From: an uncultured Kiloniellaceae bacterium | GTDB lineage: Bacteria > Pseudomonadota > Alphaproteobacteria > Kiloniellales > Kiloniellaceae | Assembly: GCA_947493695.1 (NCBI GenBank) | Contig: CANLSF010000001.1 | Coordinates: forward strand, 682,001 to 746,000 | Direction of reading: 5' to 3' | Length of the DNA: 64,000 nt | Shown here: one piece after another, positions 1 through 8,625 of the stretch | Position numbering within the stretch: the first letter of the stretch is position 1 | Layout: each line of letters starts with the position of its first letter | Translations under genes and position numbers: made by a program | Notes under the pieces: model-generated | What the model was told of the DNA's origin: nothing | What the model saw: only the letters and a program-made list of their open reading frames with translations | The model's database searches: none

Positions 1-2799
1 GGATACGCCGTTCGCGATATCGGAGAAGGTCGCAGTGCCTTTGTCGGCGGCGACCACCAGATAGGGATCGTCCGCATCGCGCCGAACCACGAAATCAGGC
101 GGCGTCAGATTGCCTGACTGCAGATTGTCGGTGATGTCTAGAAGCCCGCGGATAAAGGTCTTGTAGCACTCGATACCCTCGGCCAGAAAAGCTTCACGGC
201 CTTCTTCGGCAGCGGGAGGCTGCTTGACCACAAAACCACCCTTGGAGCCGACCGGCACAATCACGGCGTTTTTGACCTGCTGTGCTTTTACCAGACCGAG
301 GATTTCCGTCCGGAAGTCTTCCCGTCGGTCGGACCAGCGCAAGCCACCGCGTGCGACCATACCAAAGCGCAAATGAACGCCTTCGATTTTCGGGCTGTAG
401 ACGAAGATCTCCCGGAAGGGCCGTGGCAGAGGAAGCTCGTCGATATTGCGCGAGTCCAGTTTGATCGAAAGATAACTCTTCGGACCGCCATCCTCGTCGA
501 TCTGCGCGAAGTTGGTCCGCAAGGTGCATTCAATGCAGTTCAGGAAACGCCGTATGATACGGTCTTCATCCAGATTGCTGACCTGATCCAGGAGCACGCG
601 GATCTCTTCGACAATCTTCGCGGCGTCGGCATCCCGTTCCTCGTTGCTGCGCTCGTCACTGATATTCTGCGCGAAGCGGCACTGGAACAACTCAACAAGC
701 AGATGCGTAATCTTCGGGTTCCCTGCCAGGGTTTCTTCCATGTAACTCTGGCTAAAGGGGATCTGAGCCTGACGGAGATACTTGCAGTACGCCCGCAGGA
801 TCGTGATCTCGCGCGCTGTCAGGCCAGCCTTCAGAACCAGCCTGTTGAAACCGTCGTTTTCCATTTCACCACGCCAGACCTTGGCGAAGGCTTCGTGAAA
901 AGCACGCTTGATAGTTGGGATATCGATTTCATCGCCGTCCTGGGTCACCATCTGGAAATCGTGCAGCCAGACAGGGTTATCGGCCTTACCGGGATGGATG
1001 CTGTAGGGATTCTCGCTGATCACCTTCACGCCCATATTCTCCAACATCGGGAGAACATCGGAGAGCGGAACCGGCTGGTCAGCAATGTAGAGCTTGAAAT
1101 GCAGCCGGTGACCTTCGGCCTCCAGCGGACGGTATAGGTTCATGGAGAGGCCGCCGCTCTCGTTCGCCTCGTCAATGCGGGTGACGTCGAAAGCCGCGTC
1201 GTGTTCGCTGAAGTGGTCCTGATAACTCGCGGGAAAAGCCTTGGAGAAACGGCGCAGACTACTGATGCCGCGCTCCTCTCCCCGGTCCTCAATCAGCGCT
1301 TCTTCCAGCCTGTCCACCCAGGAACGGCCGGCTTCCGCAAGCTTATGTTCAAGCGAGGCATGGTCAACGTCGGGGATTTCGCCCCGGGTGGTTTTCACAA
1401 TGATATGCAAACGCGCCAGGGCTTCGTCCGTGAGATGCGTATAAAACGCGGATACTGTTCCCTTGAAGGCTTCGGCGACAATCGTCTGCATGCGCAGTCG
1501 CAAGGTACTGTCGTAGCGATCACGCGGCACATATACGAGACAGGACACAAAGCGCTCGAAGGGATCACGACGCAGGAAGAGTGCGATCCTCTGGCGTTCC
1601 TGCAGGTGCAACACACCCATCGCCGTATCGAAGAGCTCGTCTTCAGTGGACTGAAAGAGCTCATCCCGCGGATAGCTCTCGAGAATGTGGCTCAGTGCTT
1701 TGCCGTCGTGACTTCCGGGTGCAAAGCCCGAGCGTTCGATCAGACTGTCGACCTTCTTTTGCAACAAAGGGATATCGCGGGGTGAGCGCGAATAAGCCGC
1801 TGAGGTAAAAAGCCCGATGAAAAGGCGTTCGCCGACGACGTTGCCTTTCGCATCGTAGGTCTTGATCGCGACGGTATCCATATGCACTGCGCGGTGCACG
1901 CTGGAGCGGCTATTGGCCTTGGTGACCCGCAAAAGGTCTGATTTTTTGACGAAATCCTGGATTTCCGCAGGCAGGCTGCCAAGGTTCCGCAGACCATCGA
2001 AGACCTGGAACGCGATATCGCGCAGAACACCAAGGCCAACATCCTCAAGGACCTTGGAGACGGCCTTCTGACCTTTGCCTTCAAAGCGGTATTCGCGGTA
2101 TCCGAGATAGGTGAAGTGATCGTCGTTGAGCCACTTTAGAAAGGCGACGCCCTCTTTGATCTCGGCGTCCGGGATGGAGGGTGGGCTTTTCTCGAGATCA
2201 GAGATGATGTCAGCCATCCGGCCGCGCATGGACTGCCAGTCCTCGACCGCAAGGCGCACGTCCTGCAGCACCTTTTCGAGCCGGTCGCGGAATTCGACCT
2301 GTTGCTCGGCAGGCTGCTCGCTGATCTGAAGCTGCATGACCGATTCACGGCCTTCGCCTTCAATATCTTCAAACAGGGTCTTGAGCTTGCCTTTGCCGTC
2401 CCGCTCCACCCGGATCATCGGGTGAATAACCAAAAAGACTTCAGCTTCGAGCAAGCCGATGGCCGAGGTTACGGAGTCCACCAGGAACGGCATATCGTCA
2501 TTGATGATTTCGACAATGGTATGCGACGATTTCCAGCCGAATTCTTCGGGCCTGGGATTATAAACCCGGATCTTCGCTTCGCCCTTTTTGCGCTGCTGCG
2601 CCTGCCCCCAGAGCGACAGCGCTGCACCGTAAAGATTGTCCACCGACTCGCCGACAAGATCATCCGGAGCAACGTTGGCGTAAAGCTGCTTGATAAAGCG
2701 AACCGCATCATCTGCGCGTTTCGCGTCGAGACGTTTCACCGCACGCTTGCACAGCGTATCGATTATTTCCGATTTATGCTCTTCGGCATGAAGTGCCAT
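1..2799 (-). CDS. gdhZ: NAD-specific glutamate dehydrogenase, large type (N-terminal 933 residues)
   Basis: Oxidatively deaminates glutamate to 2-oxoglutarate and ammonia in the cytoplasm, linking amino-acid catabolism to the TCA cycle. The reverse strand is open from an ATG at 2799 to the left edge. The start is preceded by a GGGGGG tract, and the protein begins MALHAEEHKSEIIDTL. Family-typical signatures in order are NDDMPFLVDSV (about residue 100), FTYLGYREYRF (about 230), and the start of the catalytic domain, GGLRWSDRREDFRTE followed by KNAVIVPVGSKGGF (about 820-860). Members of this family run to about 1600 residues, so roughly 40% (the Rossmann domain and C-terminus) lies outside the window. 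No internal stop is seen. Forward ORFs overlapping this gene are shadows. The name gdhZ follows the Caulobacter enzyme. Confidence 0.95.
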   Translation of the reverse strand, partial: MALHAEEHKSEIIDTLCKRAVKRLDAKRADDAVRFIKQLYANVAPDDLVGESVDNLYGAALSLWGQAQQRKKGEAKIRVYNPRPEEFGWKSSHTIVEIINDDMPFLVDSVTSAIGLLEAEVFLVIHPMIRVERDGKGKLKTLFEDIEGEGRESVMQLQISEQPAEQQVEFRDRLEKVLQDVRLAVEDWQSMRGRMADIISDLEKSPPSIPDAEIKEGVAFLKWLNDDHFTYLGYREYRFEGKGQKAVSKVLEDVGLGVLRDIAFQVFDGLRNLGSLPAEIQDFVKKSDLLRVTKANSRSSVHRAVHMDTVAIKTYDAKGNVVGERLFIGLFTSAAYSRSPRDIPLLQKKVDSLIERSGFAPGSHDGKALSHILESYPRDELFQSTEDELFDTAMGVLHLQERQRIALFLRRDPFERFVSCLVYVPRDRYDSTLRLRMQTIVAEAFKGTVSAFYTHLTDEALARLHIIVKTTRGEIPDVDHASLEHKLAEAGRSWVDRLEEALIEDRGEERGISSLRRFSKAFPASYQDHFSEHDAAFDVTRIDEANESGGLSMNLYRPLEAEGHRLHFKLYIADQPVPLSDVLPMLENMGVKVISENPYSIHPGKADNPVWLHDFQMVTQDGDEIDIPTIKRAFHEAFAKVWRGEMENDGFNRLVLKAGLTAREITILRAYCKYLRQAQIPFSQSYMEETLAGNPKITHLLVELFQCRFAQNISDERSNEERDADAAKIVEEIRVLLDQVSNLDEDRIIRRFLNCIECTLRTNFAQIDEDGGPKSYLSIKLDSRNIDELPLPRPFREIFVYSPKIEGVHLRFGMVARGGLRWSDRREDFRTEILGLVKAQQVKNAVIVPVGSKGGFVVKQPPAAEEGREAFLAEGIECYKTFIRGLLDITDNLQSGNLTPPDFVVRRDADDPYLVVAADKGTATFSDIANGVS

Positions 2800-3197
2800 T
2801 TTCGCGATCCCCCCGGAATTCAGGCTGCTTACCCGCTATGCGGCCCATTGTTCGTATCACCTCATTTGAGGCTATAGCATTCTTTGGTTAATGGGGAGTA
2901 GCTATCGGAAGGAATTGAGTTTTATACAGAAAAATAGAGTCAAATTATTGTCAGATCCCAAGCGGCAAGCATCTGGACTGACGCCTCTGATCTCAACTCC
3001 CCCGAACAGGTTAAACCAGATATTAAACCTATTAGGGTTTACTCGAGGAATGTCTGAGACAGAGCATTGGGTTTGAATAAAGTCTCATTACTTCCAATGC
3101 TTTGACAGGCAATCACTCTCTCTAACTTCCCTAGACTGAGGATGCGGCAGGAGAGAGACATCACAGCGAAATCAGACGTTAAGCGGGCGAACCTGAT
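2800..3197. other. Intergenic region, divergent promoters expected
   Basis: AT-richer spacer between the divergent glutamate dehydrogenase gene and the small membrane-peptide gene. It must hold the promoters for both. A consensus -35 hexamer TTGACA lies at 3102-3107 on the forward strand with a poor -10 candidate (TAACTT, 3123-3128, 15-bp spacing). Short ORFs here (for example 2891-3076) have no ribosome site or recognisable product. Confidence 0.5.
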
Positions 3198-3368
3198 ATG
3201 AGCAACATTGAACCGAACGCGGGCTTTGAGCTTGCGGCAGCAGGCAATTCCGGGGGCAACCAAAAGCGATCCTGGGGGACAATTCTCTCCTCCATCATGG
3301 CTGTTGCAACCGGAACGGTGGTCGTGGGCCTGGGTCTCCTCTACCTTTTGGTTTCCGCGCCGCATTAG
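3198..3368 (+). CDS. Small single-helix membrane protein (56 aa), unknown
   Basis: I do not recognise this peptide. It starts at ATG 3198 and ends at TAG 3366-3368. A polar N-terminal third (MSNIEPNAGFELAAAG) is followed by QKRSW and then about 24 hydrophobic residues (about 28-53), ending SAPH. That pattern, positive residues before one helix, is typical of a one-pass small membrane protein. The Shine-Dalgarno match is weak (a GCGGGCG tract). A consensus-like TTGACA lies about 90 bp upstream. The opposite strand is also open here, so coding status is not certain; the clean hydrophobic helix is the main support. Confidence 0.5.
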   Translation: MSNIEPNAGFELAAAGNSGGNQKRSWGTILSSIMAVATGTVVVGLGLLYLLVSAPH

Positions 3369-3613
3369 GCGCTGTTGAGGACCAGAAAGTGACAAAAGAG
3401 CGATTGCTCTTGATGGAAAGGGTCAGGCGCACAAATGTTATGTTAGCACTATGATTAAAATAGACCTTTCGCTGGCGGGCGACTCCAGTGAAACATAACC
3501 GGAGTTGCTCACACGACGCAAAAAAGCTCGCTTACCTTGTAAAACTGGCAATAAGTTTCATGTCATAGGTGTTGTTACAATGCCTGTTCTATTAAATGTG
3601 TTAGTCTAAAGAC

Positions 3614-4138
3614 GTGAAAAACACGCAACAGGATGGAAAAGACCTGCGCTTTTCCGGCCGCCGTCTCAGCCAGAAGAGGACCCTGCAGGTCATTTATGGC
3701 GATGAGCCACTGCCCGCATCTGCGAACACAAAGTTGACGCGGATGCTGGACTATTGGCGATCACTCGCCACGGAAGGCAGGTTCCCGACGCGAAACGCAA
3801 TCGACCCGCTCTCAATTCCACAGCTTCTACCTTATATCCTGCTACTGGACGTCGAAAATGACGATTTTCGTTTCAGGCTTGTCGGCGAGGCCATCAACGC
3901 GCGCTATGGCGGACAAATAAAGGGCTACAGCCTGACCGAACTGCTCGACGGGCAGATTCTGGCCGAGACCCTGGATGAGCATACACGCTGCGTCGGCAGC
4001 ACGGCGCCTGTGTTTACCCGCAACACGATCAGCACCATCGACAGTGACGATAGAAAGCTCTATCAGCGACTGATCCTGCCCCTTTCGGACAACGGCACAG
4101 ACGTTCAGGCAATTGCCGGCGTCATGCATTTCGAATAG
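3614..4138 (+). CDS. PAS_5-family protein
   Basis: Begins at GTG 3614 (174 aa). It carries the alphaproteobacterial PAS_5 pattern: a YWRSL segment, then RNAIDPLSIPQLLPYILLLD (about residues 60-79), then a sheet segment around FRFRLVGEAINARYG, and a C-terminal RLILPLSDNG strand. PAS_5 proteins are small stand-alone PAS-like folds presumed to sense a small molecule or redox state; the ligand is unknown. There is no attached output domain, membrane segment or signal peptide. It is paralogous to the protein at 4561-5070, which has the same W...DP...P.LLP...L arrangement. No clear terminator follows. Confidence 0.75.
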   Translation: MKNTQQDGKDLRFSGRRLSQKRTLQVIYGDEPLPASANTKLTRMLDYWRSLATEGRFPTRNAIDPLSIPQLLPYILLLDVENDDFRFRLVGEAINARYGGQIKGYSLTELLDGQILAETLDEHTRCVGSTAPVFTRNTISTIDSDDRKLYQRLILPLSDNGTDVQAIAGVMHFE

Positions 4139-4560
4139 GGACGGCCGTCACGGGATCTGCCGGTCGTATCGAACGCGAAGAATGCCGGCACATGTCAACC
4201 TATCGACAGTTTCCGAGGCGCAATATGCAATCAAAGCAGGCACCACATACATCGCAACCTGACAATTTTTACGCGCAAAGACGAACACTATCCTACCGAG
4301 AAATTAGAACTTTTCAGGCAGCTTTCGTGATTTGGGCCTAGCTTTGAAAGGGTCATGGATTTAATCTAATTGGAATGTAAATTTTTTGGAAAGGTGGATT
4401 CTCTATTTTACAACTGACACTTAGCCATCGGCGATCTACGGCGGCAGTGTTGCGTACTGAGCCCGTATCGGCGGATTGAAATCGCAAAAAGACATTTTCG
4501 GTCGTCCGTTCTCGGAAGATGACCGTAAAGGTCGAGAGTAGAAAAATAAGGAAAGAAGCG
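4139..4560. other. Intergenic region, nothing identified
   Basis: About 420 bases between the two PAS_5 genes, AT-rich toward the right end. No terminator, RNA gene or recognisable operator was found. A longer start for the downstream gene (ATG 4519) would shorten it to 380 bases. Confidence 0.5.
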
Positions 4561-5070
4561 ATGTATTCCGTCACTGTCACAAGTGATACGGCGGAAAATC
4601 AGGTTTCGGATACGCTCCCGGAACAGGCGGAAGAACACCTGAAATGGGCGGTCCGCTATTGGGACGAACATCGAGGTCCCAGAGCCATGCCCGCGCGCAG
4701 CGATGTCGACCCCATGGATTTTCCCCGGCTGCTTCCGACAACGTATTTGCTGGAACGCATGCCAACACACGATTTCATCGTTCGTGTGGCCGGAACCCGC
4801 TTCCGAGAGGTCTACGGGCGTGAAGTCACGGGCGAATTGATCAGCACCTTCATCCCCACCGACTCAGGCCGTGATTTCCATTTGGACGTCGAGGTCTGCA
4901 CCAAACACATCGGGCCGGTGTTTCGCGAAGGCCGGGCATCCTGGCGGCCTTCGGGCGTTGCCACGCGCTTTCAACGGGTCCTGTTACCCCTGGGCAATCG
5001 CGACAGTTTCGTCGACCATCTGCTCGGTTTCGCGGTTTTCTTCGACGAGGACGGAACCCCCGAAATCTAG
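4561..5070 (+). CDS. PAS_5-family protein (second copy)
   Basis: Small PAS-like sensor-type protein, 169 aa from ATG 4561. This start is preferred over the in-frame ATG at 4519 because AAGGAAAG sits about 6-8 bases before it, whereas 4519 has no obvious ribosome site. Motifs parallel the upstream copy: WAVRYWDEHRG, then SDVDPMDFPRLLPTTYLLE, then FIVRVAGTRFREVYGREVTG. It has no output domain or signal peptide. Two adjacent, diverged copies suggest an old tandem duplication. Ligand and partner are unknown. Its 3' end faces the M24 gene on the other strand with a 13-base gap. Confidence 0.75.
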   Translation: MYSVTVTSDTAENQVSDTLPEQAEEHLKWAVRYWDEHRGPRAMPARSDVDPMDFPRLLPTTYLLERMPTHDFIVRVAGTRFREVYGREVTGELISTFIPTDSGRDFHLDVEVCTKHIGPVFREGRASWRPSGVATRFQRVLLPLGNRDSFVDHLLGFAVFFDEDGTPEI

Positions 5071-5083
5071 AACTGGCCGGTTT

Positions 5084-6307
5084 TCAGACCTCTGCAGCGA
5101 GAAACTCAGCCTCAAACGGAAAGCAGCTCATCAGCTCGATCCCGGTTTCCGTCACCAGCACCTGTTCTTCCAGCTTCACCCCTTCGCCACCGTCTTCATG
5201 ACCGATGTAGCTCTCGACTGAGAGGATCATATTGGGTTCGATGACACCGTCGTAGTTGGTCCTGGAATCATAATCGGCGTCCTGAACGATATAGGGATAT
5301 TCGCCGGTCAGGCCGGTGCCGTGCATCAGCAGATAGTAACGCCGTGCATAATAGGCCTTCGGAATAACCCAGGCCGCTTCCGTTATTTCGCGAAATGAGC
5401 GTCCCGGTTTGATCAGCGCCATATTGTGATGGATCTGCTCGTACGCCAGCCGGTAGAGCGTCTTCTGCGCCGGGCTCGGCACCCCATCCCCACAGAGGAA
5501 ACTCCGGGAAAAGTCAGCGTAGTAGCCATGCGGGCCAACCACATCCGTATCGTGCGCTATCAGATCTCCCGCCTGGAGGATCCGGGTCCCGCTTTCCTGA
5601 AACCAGGGATTCGTGCGCTCCCCGGAAGTCAGCAGCCGGGTTTCAATGTAGTCGGCATCATTCGCAATGACGTGTTTGTGCAGCACCGACCAGAGCTCGT
5701 TTTCGCTGATGCCCGGCCGGATGGCTTCGCGCAGCTTCCATTCGCCCGTCATGACACAGGCGATCGAGCGCTTGGAGCAGATGATTTCTTCAGGCGTTTT
5801 GATCGCGCGGGCCCGTTCGACCGCTTGCTGAGCATCTAGGATTTCGAACCCCAGGTCCTCCAGACACGCCACCGCACCCGCATCAATCCGCTCAAGGCCG
5901 ACGCGGTGTTCCCCAGGACAGTGCAGCCGCATCAGCTCGGCGATATCCTGCGCCCAGGCCTTCGCCGTATCCGCCAGCAAGGGTCCGCGCGCGACATAGG
6001 AAACCGTTTTGGAGATGCGGATCTCATCGATCGCCGGATTGTCTTTTTCGAGATGCTCGCAACCTTCGAATTCAAAGAGCACCACCGGCCCTTCCTGCGG
6101 CACAAAGACATAGCGCGCCGGATTGCGCAGCAGGAACGGAATCATGTTTCGTGCGCCTGTCGCGTAGCGCAGGTTATGGGGATCGTGTAGAACCAAGGCC
6201 GGCACGTCGAAGGTTTTCATGGTCCGACGCAGTCTTGCGAGACGTCCCAGGCGCAGTCGCTTCTCGTCAGGTGCAGCAGGCGCGTGAAATTCCATTGCGC
6301 AGCCCAT
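5084..6307 (-). CDS. M24-family metallohydrolase, DddP-like but lacking the DddP catalytic Asp
   Basis: 407 aa, pita-bread (M24) fold, cytoplasmic by lack of a signal. Metal ligands are visible: D253, D255 and D265 (in HDTDVVGPHGYYADFSRSF), H329 (LLMHGTGL), E365 (SVESY) and E380 (VKLEEQV). These are the six positions that bind the metals in DMSP lyase DddP, and the DddP tyrosine five residues before the His is also present (Y324). The residue six after the His, Asp in DddP (D377 in Ruegeria), is Gly335 here. It is therefore more likely a peptidase/hydrolase relative than a DMSP lyase. It lies 16 bases after the isocitrate-lyase-like gene and is probably cotranscribed with it. ATG 6307 has a close GGAGA; Met5 is an alternative start. 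Confidence 0.85.
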   Translation of the reverse strand: MGCAMEFHAPAAPDEKRLRLGRLARLRRTMKTFDVPALVLHDPHNLRYATGARNMIPFLLRNPARYVFVPQEGPVVLFEFEGCEHLEKDNPAIDEIRISKTVSYVARGPLLADTAKAWAQDIAELMRLHCPGEHRVGLERIDAGAVACLEDLGFEILDAQQAVERARAIKTPEEIICSKRSIACVMTGEWKLREAIRPGISENELWSVLHKHVIANDADYIETRLLTSGERTNPWFQESGTRILQAGDLIAHDTDVVGPHGYYADFSRSFLCGDGVPSPAQKTLYRLAYEQIHHNMALIKPGRSFREITEAAWVIPKAYYARRYYLLMHGTGLTGEYPYIVQDADYDSRTNYDGVIEPNMILSVESYIGHEDGGEGVKLEEQVLVTETGIELMSCFPFEAEFLAAEV

Positions 6308-6323
6308 AATCTCCGTGAGTTAT

Positions 6324-7199
6324 CTACTCCTCCCGCGCACCTGCGTAACGGGATTCCGCCTCGTAGTAAGCGTCGAAACCGACCAACCGCCGTAACTCCG
6401 CGAACTCCAGCACTTGAGACGCCGGATGCCGGCCCTCTTTCATCTCGGCCAGGGCATCGTTCATGGCCTTCATGGCGGCAGACATGAGCGTCAGCGGATA
6501 GGCCGCGATGCGGTAGCCGATATCCTGAAGCAGCGCCGGGGGCAGTATGGGCGTCGAACCGCCCTCGACCAGATTCGCCATATGGATGCCCGGCACCTCA
6601 CCGCAGACCCGGCGCATTTCTTCTTCCGTGCGCGGTGCTTCGACAAAAAGGATATCCGCGCCGATCTGGCCGAACTGCTGCGCCCGGGTGAGCGCTTCGT
6701 CCAGACCCTCGGTATGCCGGGCATCAGTACGCGCCAGGATCATGATATCCGCGCCTTCGTTGCGGGCATCGACCGCCGCCTCAATCCGGCTGTAAGCGGT
6801 CTCGCGATCAACCACCATCTTGCCCTTGGTGTGTCCGCAGCGTTTTGGCGCAACCTGATCTTCGATCATCACCGCAGCAAAGCCTGCCTGCGCGTAACCC
6901 TGGACCGTGCGTTTCACATTTAGAGCATTGCCGTAACCGGTATCGCCGTCACCGATGATCGGAATCGAGACCGCGTTGCAGATATCGCGCCCCTGCCCCA
7001 CCATCTCGCCGTAGGATATCAGGCCGGTATCAGGTGCACCGATCTTCGCCGCCGAAACCGCGAAACCGGACATGAAACTCAGTGGAAAACCCGCCTCTTC
7101 AATCAGGCGCGCGCTCAGCGCATCGAAACAACAGGGCATGACCTGCATCTCAGGTTTGGCCAGAATTTCTCTCAGGCGGGTGGCCGGGGATGTCTGCAT
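6324..7199 (-). CDS. Isocitrate lyase/PEP mutase superfamily C-C lyase or decarboxylase
   Basis: 291 aa from ATG 7199, which has AAGGAC upstream and gives the usual length of the single-barrel branch; an in-frame ATG at 7259 would add 20 residues. The catalytic loop KRCGH (Cys121) is present, as in 2-methylisocitrate and dimethylmalate lyases, and argues for C-C bond cleavage rather than phosphonomutase chemistry. Mg-site motifs are GDGDTGYG (about 82-90) and IEDQ, and ILARTDAR and FVEAPR follow. Related enzymes act on methylisocitrate, dimethylmalate or oxaloacetate; the substrate cannot be fixed from sequence. Divergent from the TRAP genes, upstream of the M24 gene at 5084-6307. Confidence 0.85.
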   Translation of the reverse strand: MQTSPATRLREILAKPEMQVMPCCFDALSARLIEEAGFPLSFMSGFAVSAAKIGAPDTGLISYGEMVGQGRDICNAVSIPIIGDGDTGYGNALNVKRTVQGYAQAGFAAVMIEDQVAPKRCGHTKGKMVVDRETAYSRIEAAVDARNEGADIMILARTDARHTEGLDEALTRAQQFGQIGADILFVEAPRTEEEMRRVCGEVPGIHMANLVEGGSTPILPPALLQDIGYRIAAYPLTLMSAAMKAMNDALAEMKEGRHPASQVLEFAELRRLVGFDAYYEAESRYAGAREE

Positions 7200-7266
7200 G
7201 TCGGGGTCCTTGGCTGAATGCTGGATCTGTCTCGGTTGTCCTGAAATTTCGCTAAGCACTTCGGTT

Positions 7267-7294
7267 GTTTCGTAAAATATTATTCTACCGAAAC
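7267..7294. promoter_or_regulatory. Inverted repeat GTTTCG-N16-CGAAAC, candidate operator
   Basis: Perfect 6-bp arms at 7267-7272 and 7289-7294 around an AT-rich 16-bp centre, in the divergent spacer between the lyase gene and dctP and closer to the lyase start. The symmetric layout and AT-rich core suggest a regulator site or a promoter with flanking arms. No cognate regulator is encoded next to it. Confidence 0.35.
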
Positions 7295-7325
7295 CATCTC
7301 CGCCTTATCGAATCCTTCTCTTTTT

Positions 7326-7372
7326 TTGACAGTCCCGCATAGGCTTGGCAAGCTAAGGTCAGTAAAACTGAC
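7326..7372 (+). promoter_or_regulatory. Candidate dctP promoter with overlapping operator
   Basis: A perfect -35 hexamer TTGACA lies at 7326-7331. It is followed near the expected start of transcription by a perfect inverted repeat GTCAGT-AAA-ACTGAC (7358-7372). The -10 element is poor (CAAGCT at 17-bp spacing), as is common for activated or regulated promoters. The site lies 124 bp before the dctP start codon. Confidence 0.4.
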
Positions 7373-7495
7373 TTTTCAGAGGTCGGTCATAACAGGGTCG
7401 GGAGCATCGCGCGCCCTCCGACACAATAATAGCGAGCCTGCACATAATCTTTTGCCGACACGGCGAAAAACGATGCGGCTCCAAGGGAGAATTAT

Positions 7496-8497
7496 ATGAG
7501 AAAATTCCTTTCAATGGCTGCAGCAGCCGCGGTTCTGAGTGGCGGAATGTCCCTGGCCCAGGCCGCCGATACGACACTGCGCATCACGCTGCAGCTTCCG
7601 CTCAAAAGCCATCTCGGGCAAAACCTTGTGTTCTTCAAGGAAGAAGTCGAGAAGAAATCCGGCGGCGACATCGAAGTTCAGATCTACGACTCCGCCCAGC
7701 TCTACAAAGATAAGCAGGTCCCGCAGGCCGTAGGCTCCGGTGCGATCGAGATGGGTGTCGCATCCCTGACCCGCTTCGTGGGCGACGTTCCCGCCGTGGA
7801 CATTTTCTATCAGCCCTTCATGTTCAATTCCGACGAGCTGATCCGCAAGGCAACGGCGAAAGGCAGCGCAGTGCGCGGCCCGCTGGACGACGCGATCCTG
7901 GCACAGACCGGCGCGCGCGTGCTGTGGTGGCAGGCTTATGGCAGTGCCGTCATGCTCTCCAAGGGCGGCGATGTATCGACCCCGGCTGCGGTGAACGAGA
8001 AGAAAGTCCGCGTGTTCGGCAAGACCCTGGGCGAGTTCATCAAATCCTGCGGCGGCGCCCCGACCCTGATTTCCGGCTCCGAGCAGTATCTCGCCTATCA
8101 GCGCGGGACCGTTGACGTCGGTATGACCGGGGTTTCGGGCGTGAAGTCGCGGAAGCTCTGGGACGTTATGGATACGATCACCAAAACCCAGCACGCCGAC
8201 ATCGAGTTTATCGTCGTGGTGAACGACAAGTTCTGGTCTGAACTGCCGGAAGGCCACCGCACGATCATCAGTGACGCCGCCGCAATGGCCGACGCCGCTG
8301 TGCGCGACAAAATCTCCGAGATCGAAGGCGCAGCCTATGCGGAATCCGTCAAGAACGGCATGACAATTGTCGAACCAAGCGCCGAGCAGATCAACGCCTG
8401 GCGCGAGTGCTCCAAGCCGGTCTACGACCAGTATGCCAACGACGCAGGCGAACTGGGCAAACTCGTCATGGACGCAGCCAACAAGCTGCAACAGTAA
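7496..8497 (+). CDS. dctP: TRAP transporter substrate-binding protein, DctP family
   Basis: 333 aa, periplasmic. The signal peptide MRKFLSMAAAAAVLSGGMSL ends at AQA, so the mature protein starts near residue 24 (ADTTLRITLQLP). A good ribosome site (GGGAGA) precedes ATG 7496. DctP-fold features include DSAQLYKDKQVPQAVGSGAIEMG and, in the second lobe, NEKKVRVFGKTLGEF, which holds the conserved arginine that usually binds the substrate carboxylate, then YQRGTVDVGMTG. The ligand is presumably an organic acid or related anion. First gene of dctP-dctQ-dctM, separated from dctQ by a stem-loop. Confidence 0.92.
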   Translation: MRKFLSMAAAAAVLSGGMSLAQAADTTLRITLQLPLKSHLGQNLVFFKEEVEKKSGGDIEVQIYDSAQLYKDKQVPQAVGSGAIEMGVASLTRFVGDVPAVDIFYQPFMFNSDELIRKATAKGSAVRGPLDDAILAQTGARVLWWQAYGSAVMLSKGGDVSTPAAVNEKKVRVFGKTLGEFIKSCGGAPTLISGSEQYLAYQRGTVDVGMTGVSGVKSRKLWDVMDTITKTQHADIEFIVVVNDKFWSELPEGHRTIISDAAAMADAAVRDKISEIEGAAYAESVKNGMTIVEPSAEQINAWRECSKPVYDQYANDAGELGKLVMDAANKLQQ

Positions 8498-8515
8498 GTC
8501 CTGTCAGGGAACGTA

Positions 8516-8549
8516 CTTCCGGGCGGCGGCATTCAAGGCCACCCGGAAG
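8516..8549 (+). other. Intercistronic stem-loop between dctP and dctQ
   Basis: Perfect arms CTTCCGGG (8516-8523) and CCCGGAAG (8542-8549) with a further GGC/GCC pairing inside. There is no following T-run, so it is not a canonical terminator. In binding-protein operons such hairpins commonly protect the upstream message and raise binding-protein output relative to the membrane subunits; that role here is inferred. Confidence 0.55.
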
Positions 8550-8625
8550 CGCGCGCCCTGTCTCGCGGTGCCCTGCCATAGTGAGCACCGCTCTCTCCAA
8601 AACATAATCGCAACAGGGGGCGTGA

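Noticed and set aside
373-1785. Forward ORFs of 254 and 194 aa over the glutamate dehydrogenase
   Set aside because: The reverse strand carries continuous, family-specific sequence through this interval.
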